This document shows, one piece after another, positions 58,185 to 64,000 of a DNA stretch of 64,000 nucleotides. Position numbers and translations under genes: made by a program. Where the stretch lies: the NCBI RefSeq assembly GCF_030272615.1, contig NC_081415.1, forward strand, positions 266,952,425 to 267,016,424, given 5' to 3'. The notes below the pieces were generated by a model. The model was not told the DNA's origin. It saw only the letters and a program-made list of their open reading frames with translations, and searched no databases. This stretch comes from Cryptomeria japonica (Eukaryota; Streptophyta; Pinopsida; Cupressales; Cupressaceae). Within the stretch, counting starts at the first letter, position 1, and every line of letters starts with the position of its first letter.

Positions 58185-58698
58185 GGACGTTTTTTTGACA
58201 CTTTTTGGACCCTAGTCTAAGCGCATTTATTACCCTATTCGACATGCATTAATGACAAAACTAAATGCGTCAAAGTACGAGGAGGTTTGGTGGTACTTAC
58301 TGGCTCTCCTACATCTACTGGCCTCTGGAATCGGCAAACGCGGTCGAATCTGTGAACCAAAGCCATCGCTGCTGACTGCTCCGGCTCTATTCTCACTCTG
58401 CAATATGCTCTTGTGGACGTGTAGATGACAATGAGGATGTATTTTCCCCCGTGGTCTATCTTATAGACTACCCCTAGCCCTCGCCTTCGTTTCTCGAGTC
58501 AGTCTTCTTTATCCCGTGACGTTGTCACTTTATCCGGTCAGTCCATTCTAGCCTTTCTTTCTTATCGAGAGATTGTCTGCAATCTTTTCAGGCATTTTCA
58601 TCCAATCTCTCGAGGGGGCATATCATTCCCATCCTAGGGCAACTCTGTATCAGTTCATCTTATCTTCTTTGAAACAATGCGATAAGCCGCATTGTCTC

Positions 58699-58712
58699 AA
58701 AGAGGGGCAAAA
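58699..58712 (+). other. T10 polypurine tract
   Basis: AAAGAGGGGCAAAA is next to the 3' LTR start TGTAAACACCC. Confidence 0.83.
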
Positions 58713-59469
58713 TGTAAACACCCAAAATTGTCCAGTCATTTTATTTATTTAATTATCTAAGCTTAATTCTTCTATTAATTAAATAAATCCTTATTTATTT
58801 AATTAATTCAGTTATCCTCTTCTGGCCTTATTTCTCATTTAAATAAATACATTTATTTATTTAAATTATCATTTTCCTAAATTAAATAAATATCTTATTT
58901 ATTTAATTATCCTACTTCTTCTATTAATTAAATAAATCTTTATTTATTTAATTAATTCATTAACCTTTTCTACCTATGACACATGTCATTCATCTCTTAA
59001 TTCATACACTACATACCCCTCTCATTATTTTATTATTTCTTTTACCTACCCTCTAATCATAGCCGACCTCCTTTTACACCTCTCAATCTTATCCCTCCAT
59101 TTCATATTGTGTCTTCTATATAAGGAGATGCTTCCTTCATTATCAAACCCGAATGAGCTAACTACTTGATCAATTGACTACACTACGATCCTACTTGCAA
59201 CCACATTCTGTTCTTTGTTGAGCTCTTGTGCATATAAAATCTGAGAGCAAATATATCAAGCAAGATCAATGGAGATAGGAAAAATGGAGATCAAAACCCT
59301 ATTGGACATGTGATGGTATAATCTTTGTGATTTCATGTGATTTGCATTGTCTTAGGTAATCTTCATATGTTATGGTGGATCTTTGTTGATTGTTAGGCTA
59401 GGGTTTTGTGGTTGAATTCATTTAGCCTTTCAATATTGTTATTATTGTTATCCATTTTCACCATATACA
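58713..59469 (+). repeat. T10 3' LTR
   Basis: It pairs with 44767-45536, lacks 13 bases of an AT tract near its start and has six substitutions by eye. A TATA box lies near 59115-59124. Confidence 0.93.
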
Positions 59470-59579
<110 letters not shown>

Positions 59580-60216
59580 TGTTAGTATTATTCTCAACCG
59601 GTAGTTGTTCTAATCGGTATTGTATGTATAGTCTTTATTTGATTGAAGACTATTAGTGTTTTAAAGAAGAAGTTTATCGGTCAGGTGGTATGAAGACCTC
59701 AAGCGTATAGTCTTTATTTGATTGAAGTATAATGTCTAGGGTTTTAGTAGGAGAACATAAGTTGATATGTGCAAGTCTTTGAGAAGAAAGGTATCTCATG
59801 ACTAAGATTGAGAGTGCAAAGCATAGAAGACTGAAGTAATGCTTGAATGCATTAACAAGGAGTTATCAGGGATCTAATCAAGCATTCTGTGCTACTATCT
59901 ACATCATTCACTTGTTGATTACTAATATCTTTGACAAGTCTAAAACCATTAACCGGGTAGGCCCAGCCAAGCCTATTGTAAATCCTCTAACAAGGTGGTT
60001 CACATTCATTGATCTGAAATCCTTTAATAGGGTAGTCTTTAACAGGACTTATCTCCTAACAGAGATCTGGATTCCTAACAGGATCTGTTCTGGCAAAGAA
60101 CATTGTAAGACCTTAACCGGTTTGGTTACTACTACACCAGTCTACTAGAAAATTGTTTAAGAGTTTGGTTAAATTCTTAGGCATACTAATTCACCCCCCC
60201 CTCTTAGTATTCATCA
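59580..60216 (+). repeat. T11 5' LTR
   Basis: It starts TGTTAGTATTATTC and ends TATTCATCA, followed by the PBS. It has an array of TTAACAGGAC/CTAACAGAG-like motifs at 59945-60120 and a CACCCCCCCCTCTTAGTA tract near the end, as in T2. Confidence 0.85.
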
Positions 60217-60218
60217 AT

Positions 60219-60231
60219 TGGTATCAGAGCC
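60219..60231 (+). other. T11 primer-binding site
   Basis: TGGTATCAGAGCC lies two bases after the LTR; it fixes the LTR end. Confidence 0.87.
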
Positions 60232-60266
60232 AACCTTTCTATAAGTCTAACCAACTGAAAGGAGAT

Positions 60267-61618
60267 ATGGGAGAATACAATATGAGGGAACTCACTCACC
60301 GTTTGGCTGAATCTGAGAAAGCCTATGATGAACTCAAGATCAAGTTTAAAGCCTCTTTAGTCAAGAGAAGAGAGCTTTCTAAGCAATTGATGGAACTTAC
60401 CAAAAATAGCTCCTCTGATGAAGCAGACATGGATGCCCTAGTTGGAGAAGTGGAGAAACTAAATGAAACCAAAACTAACATAAGGAGGGAGTTACAAGGA
60501 TTGACTATCAGGATGAGTTAGGAACTGGAAAATAGGAGAAAAGTTGAAGATTTGGTAAAAGACAAGGAGCGTGAGATATTTAAATTAAAGCAAAAAGTTG
60601 GTACCATTACCGCTTATCTACAGGAGGGTAAAGAAGAGAAAGAAGAAATACAAGCAGAACTGAATGCAGCTTTCTCTCAAAATGAAACCTTGGTGAAGAC
60701 CAATGATGCACTTTCCAAGGAACTTGCTGAGACCAAATAAATACTTGCTAAGTTCAACCGAAGTGCTGTCAAGTTAGAACAAAAATGAAATCAGTAAAAC
60801 CATCAAAGGATACCACTAGAATTGGTTTCTCTAGATACGAGGAAGGTGAGACCTTTGGAACCAAGAATGATGCACTGAAGAAACAATCAGCACCTAAGGA
60901 TGACAGCGGAAGTAAAGGTAAGCAAAAGTTTAAACTTGTTTTCTTTAACTATCTTAAGGAAGGACATACTGCCCATGTATGTAGGAGCAGGCCTTACAAT
61001 AATTTTCCTTATTTTCAAAATAATGTGGCTAGACCTGGTAGATTTAATAGTCACTGCTATACATGCAACAAGTTTGGGCATAGAGCTTTTGAGTGCAGAT
61101 CAGTTATCAACAACTCTGGAAATAATCCACCAAGATCCAATGGAGCTGCCCCTAAACCTCTTATAAATTGGAACCCAAACCAGTACAGAACCCATGACCA
61201 TCGGTCAAATTGTTGTGAAGCGACAACCAGTTGGAGAGCAACCTGTCTAATCTGTTGTGGTAGTGGTCACACTGCTACAACATGCAAAAGGAAGAATGGA
61301 ACTGTGAATACTGGACCATGGAGAACACCTGGAATGGTATGCTACCACTGCAACAAACCGGGACACACCACTAGAGCATGTAGATTGAGAAAGAATCCAT
61401 CGAGAAACATACTGATCAACACTAAAGAGAAGATTTATATTAAAACTGTTCAAGCGAATATGGACAAAACTTGGAAAAAGAAATCTGAAGTTAAGCCACA
61501 TGATGAACTAGTTTCCGCACCAAGTGTGGAAATCCCTGAATCAGTAAATGGAACTTCAAAAAGCTTAGGGGGAACATATCGGTATAAATATTTAGATACC
61601 CCTAGAGTATATTGGTAA
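60267..61618 (+). pseudogene. T11 ORF1: coiled coil and four zinc knuckles
   Basis: The ATG at 60267 (MGEYNMRELTHRL) parallels MGEGLMSYKELSHRL of T1. The coiled coil runs to about 60770, with TAG at 60519 (a Gln codon in T1, so CAG-to-TAG) and TAA near 60738. A frameshift near 60770-60785 moves to the frame of 60785-61618. There, four knuckle units follow: the first decayed (FFNYLKEGHTAHVC), then intact CYTCNKFGHRAFEC, CLICCGSGHTATTC and CYHCNKPGHTTRAC, at 60935-61385. This arrangement suggests an RNA-binding nucleocapsid-like protein. No protease motif follows. The usual copia gag domain seen in T2 and T8 is absent. Confidence 0.8.
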
Positions 61619-62012
61619 GGAACTTTTATCGATAGTTGTTACCTGTAAATAGACATAAGAATTGAAGTGGTAAAAAGTAAAATTAGGGTTTGAACCCTAA
61701 TAGTGATGCATTTGTTATGGTAGGTGGGAGCATGTTTAAAAGTGACTTTTGTCATCATTTCTACTTACCTAGCTGTCGAGAAACTTCATTTAAGCTGAGT
61801 AGTGCAACTAGAGCAATTCATCTCACATTCGAAAGAATTCAGAAAGAAATCTTGCACAAATCTTGCAACCGTTTCATACTATCAGTGTGAAAGTCAAAAT
61901 GGTAATCAAGCATCTAGAGAAGTGTGTTTTTCTTGTCATCGGCAAACCCTAAAGCTTGAAGAATAAAGGTATTTCTCTTTGAAACATTCTTATCATTTGG
62001 AATCGGTTTGAT
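61619..62012 (+). other. T11 spacer and ORF2 leader
   Basis: About 390 non-coding bases. The sequence just before the ORF2 ATG (AAACCCTA, GAAGAATAAAGGTATTT, about 61945-61975) matches the T1 leader. The purine motif AAGCTTAGGGGGAACA lies slightly upstream, at the end of ORF1 (about 61560). Confidence 0.6.
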
Positions 62013-64000
62013 ATGGCATATGCATCTAATGTCCCCTCTAGTTCTACTGAACCTAAGGACACACCTGAGCTTCTTAAGATGAGATATAATGCCCTATCCC
62101 AAATTCCCGTTGGAGTCATTGTCCAAGGTGATGTTATAGGATATATTGATTGTAAACTAGAAGACCTAGGGTCCCTAGTAATTCACTCCCAGTTGAGTCT
62201 GTTATGTGGAAATGATAAAAAGATTAAACCCAAATATAGCATAATAGAGAAGAAGAAATTGCACAATGTAGTTTACTTTCTCGAAGAATTTACCGAGGAA
62301 CACATTAGGATTATCCTCAATAGGGTTCATGGTGACAAAATGTACCTTGAACGAACACATGACATTACACCATAGGCAATTCATGTCGTGACCAGATTCT
62401 GTAATATTGGGGAAGTGCCCGTTCTTCAGAAAATCCCTAAATCGAAAGTAATGGAGCTCACCGGTTCATGTAAGTGATCAATGAGCAATGACTGTCAATA
62501 CCATTAAAGATGATCTGGTGAAATATGCATGTATGGTAATTGGATACAAAATATTTTATGCTAGCAGAATGAATTACGTTCCTTCAGCTGTGGTGCATGC
62601 CACTTACAGAATGATAAAAGAGACTGCAGAATGTGATCTATGTACCTGTATGAAGAATCAACTCTTCGAAAACCTGAAGTCGATCAAATCAGATAAAACT
62701 AAAAGGTTCAAGTTTGGTCAATTACTAATTGGTTTATTTTTCTACTTTCAAAGATACTTTCCTAGAGTCGATGATGTTGAATGGTCAATTGATCTACCGG
62801 TTACCAGACAAATAAAGGAGAGTCTGCAAGTAGTAGGAACTGCATATCCAGAGACTTTGAACAAGTATTTTGGTGAATTCAAACTAAAAATGAACCAGAG
62901 AATGAGAATATCTGGTGATTTAGTTAAAGAATATGAAGATGACATTTGTTTCACCATCAAAATAGATGAATGCATAATGGAAGTAGTTGAACCCAGAAAA
63001 GATGTAGTTGGGCCTATGGCCTATGAGGTGGTAAATGATATATTGACAGGATACACCTCAACCCTACTAGCCTCACCACTAGAACCCAAAAAGAAGAGGA
63101 CTGGTACTTATTTAGAGAGAATCAATTATAGTGAGGAACCAAAGGAGATAAAAGGTAAAGCAGCACCATCGACATCAGCACCGATTACATCTGCTGCTAA
63201 ACCCAAAGTGACCAAAAGGTCACCTGCTAAAAAGAAACCAGAGGCTATTCCGGCAAAGGTGTTCAAACGAACACGGAAAACCAACAATCACTCACCAGAT
63301 CTAGAAGACTCTGAATCAGAGGTAAAAGTAAAGAAGACAAGGCAATCTACCAAGAAAATGAAGTCAATCGGTAATGTACCTACAATCTCTGCACCAGTAA
63401 ACTTAGATATTTCTTCTTACAAGCGTATGACACATTGTCAAAGGACCATAAAGAATATTAGAAGAAAATTCCTTGACGATTTAAATGATTGTTTTGATGA
63501 TTTCAATGATAATGAAAAGGGGGAGGTTGAACATGAACCCATTAAATATCTATGCATAAATGATCAGTCACCTTCTGAGATTAAATATGTTACATCTAAA
63601 TACTTGTATGATTCTTTGGACAACAAATGGCGCATTGCTATTGACAAGGAGCAAGACATCAGGGAGAAAAAATTTGCCCAATATTTTCCAGATGTCTCTA
63701 ATTCAAAATTGTTTGCACTCACTAATAAGAACAAAGGCAATTTCTTCATGCGAAGAAGAAGACTTCTGCTACTCGAAGGAAAATTTTCTAAAGTGGAAAA
63801 AGACACCCATTTGAAGGTGAAATCTATTGTCGACATGCAAAGAGTACAAGTAGCTAATCGGCTGGTTGAACAAGAGCCTGATCTATCCACAGCCAAACCA
63901 GATGTAGTCTTTGACAGTATGGGTGAAAGAATAGCATAACAAAATGACCCCATTGATGTTGATGCACTAGAAATAGAAGATATCACTCTAGATAAGGAGC
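62013..64000 (+). pseudogene. T11 ORF2: conserved unknown protein
   Basis: The ATG at 62013 starts MAYASNVPSSSTEP. TAG at 62373-62375 and a frameshift near 62470 break it, then 62488-63939 is open for 483 codons. Blocks shared with T1 ORF2 include HDIT-x-AIHVVT, MVIGYKIF, RFKFGQLLIGLFFYFQ, EYEDDICF and the YEVV region. The C-terminal half from about 63110 is Lys/Pro/Ser-rich with a likely nuclear-signal-like KRSPAKKKP, then an acidic and a basic stretch. After TAA at 63937-63939 the frame stays open to the edge. There is no RT, integrase, transposase or protease motif. Function is unknown; a captured host gene is possible. Confidence 0.72.

Larger units (their letters stand above)
57070..58366 (-). 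pseudogene. Antisense plant mobile domain (PMD) gene, apparently spliced
   Basis: Exon 1 (58366-58301) reads MALVHRFDRVCRF... and ends at a GTAAGT donor. Exon 2 starts at 57534 after a CTGCAG acceptor and joins in phase. It encodes RHVLYVPEFQANMGLL, ERWHFETCTFHLP and GEMTVTLEDVYRIM, matching the N-terminal half of plant mobile domains (MAIN/MAIL1 type). A TAG at 57211-57213 (CAG-to-TAG likely) interrupts it; the frame continues to a stop at 57070-57072 with a hydrophobic end. The open frame also extends upstream of 58366 to about 58495, so the true start is uncertain. The 766-base intron holds two repeat arrays. It is about 175 residues and so shorter than full PMD proteins. PMDs in host proteins act in silencing; the role in the element is unknown. 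Confidence 0.75.
44767..59469 (+). mobile_element. T10: large Tat-type Ty3/gypsy element with antisense extra gene
   Basis: LTRs are 44767-45536 (770 bp) and 58713-59469 (757 bp); by eye they differ by six substitutions and one 13-bp indel, so this is a young insertion. The flanks ATGCA/ATACA are an imperfect TSD within microsatellite. A 2.4 kb leader precedes gag-pol in one frame (47949-55412), then a 3.3 kb 3' region with a minus-strand spliced PMD gene. Both a standard and a second RNase H follow RT, which is characteristic of the Tat lineage. Eight in-frame stops and an altered integrase site make it non-functional. Confidence 0.94.
59580..64000 (+). mobile_element. T11: non-autonomous copia-like element related to T1, runs off the right edge
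   Basis: It has a 637-bp LTR, PBS, ORF1 (coiled coil and four knuckles), a spacer, and ORF2 of unknown function, still open near the window end. Protein order and content match T1, but the LTRs are different in length and start. No pol domain lies in the 3.8 kb seen; one beyond the edge cannot be excluded. The 3' LTR and TSD are outside the window. Confidence 0.85.

Noticed and set aside
57962-58201. Minus-strand Cys/Arg/Val-rich ORF over array C
   Set aside because: It is a translation of the CACAGACGCGCCT repeats and lies in the inferred PMD intron.
62013-63939. T11 ORF2 as an ordinary host gene
   Set aside because: The same ORF occurs in T1 in the same position after a zinc-knuckle ORF and PBS-bearing LTR, so it belongs to the element; host origin remains only a hypothesis.

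Overview
The window is a stack of LTR retrotransposons nested in one another. I see no ordinary host gene, tRNA, rRNA or CRISPR array. The organism is a seed plant with a large, repeat-rich genome. Plant-type Ty1/copia and Ty3/gypsy lineages, primer-binding sites (PBS) of TGGTATCAGAGC type, a chromovirus with a chromodomain, and a Tat-type gypsy element with two RNase H domains support this. A conifer or other gymnosperm is plausible, but the sequence does not prove it.

I name the elements T1 to T11. T1 (minus strand; 1-1050, 9476-13090, 37564-38126) is the outermost element on the left and runs off the left edge. It is a copia-like non-autonomous element with a coiled-coil/zinc-knuckle ORF1 and an unrecognised ORF2, and no polymerase. 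T2 (plus, 1051-9475) is a complete but dead copia element inside T1 ORF2; its gag holds a solo LTR, T3 (2994-4028). T4 (minus, 13091-37563, target-site duplication (TSD) CCACC) sits in the T1 LTR. T4 in turn contains a chromovirus T5 (17381-27026, TSD CACAA), a gag-protease-only element T6 (27688-35146, TSD GAAAC) and a solo LTR T7 (36048-36522, TSD GATAT).

To the right, a CA/TA/TACA microsatellite begins at about 38160. It has been split by T8 (plus, 38853-44722, TSD CATAC) and T10 (plus, 44767-59469). T8 is a copia gag-protease element without polymerase, and its 3' LTR carries a solo LTR T9 (42978-44529, TSD ATATT). T10 is a 14.7 kb Tat-type gypsy element with gag, protease, G-patch, RT, two RNase H domains and integrase. 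Its 3' region carries an apparently spliced antisense gene with a plant mobile domain (PMD). The microsatellite ends at T11 (59580 to the right edge), a second and better preserved relative of T1.

Functionally, T2, T5 and T10 encode (now broken) complete replication machinery. T1, T4, T6, T8 and T11 lack polymerase and would have needed enzymes in trans. Nearly all reading frames keep one frame over thousands of bases and are broken mainly by in-frame stops, most explicable by C-to-T or G-to-A changes, as expected of methylated repeats. The most unusual items are the antisense PMD gene, arrays of a GCGTCTGTGT motif at both ends of T10 in opposite orientation, the ORF1/ORF2 family shared by T1 and T11, and the T8 LTR that has absorbed two extra copies of its primer-binding site.

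All repeat comparisons were made by eye within this window. tRNA identities, lineage names and family novelty need database searches.
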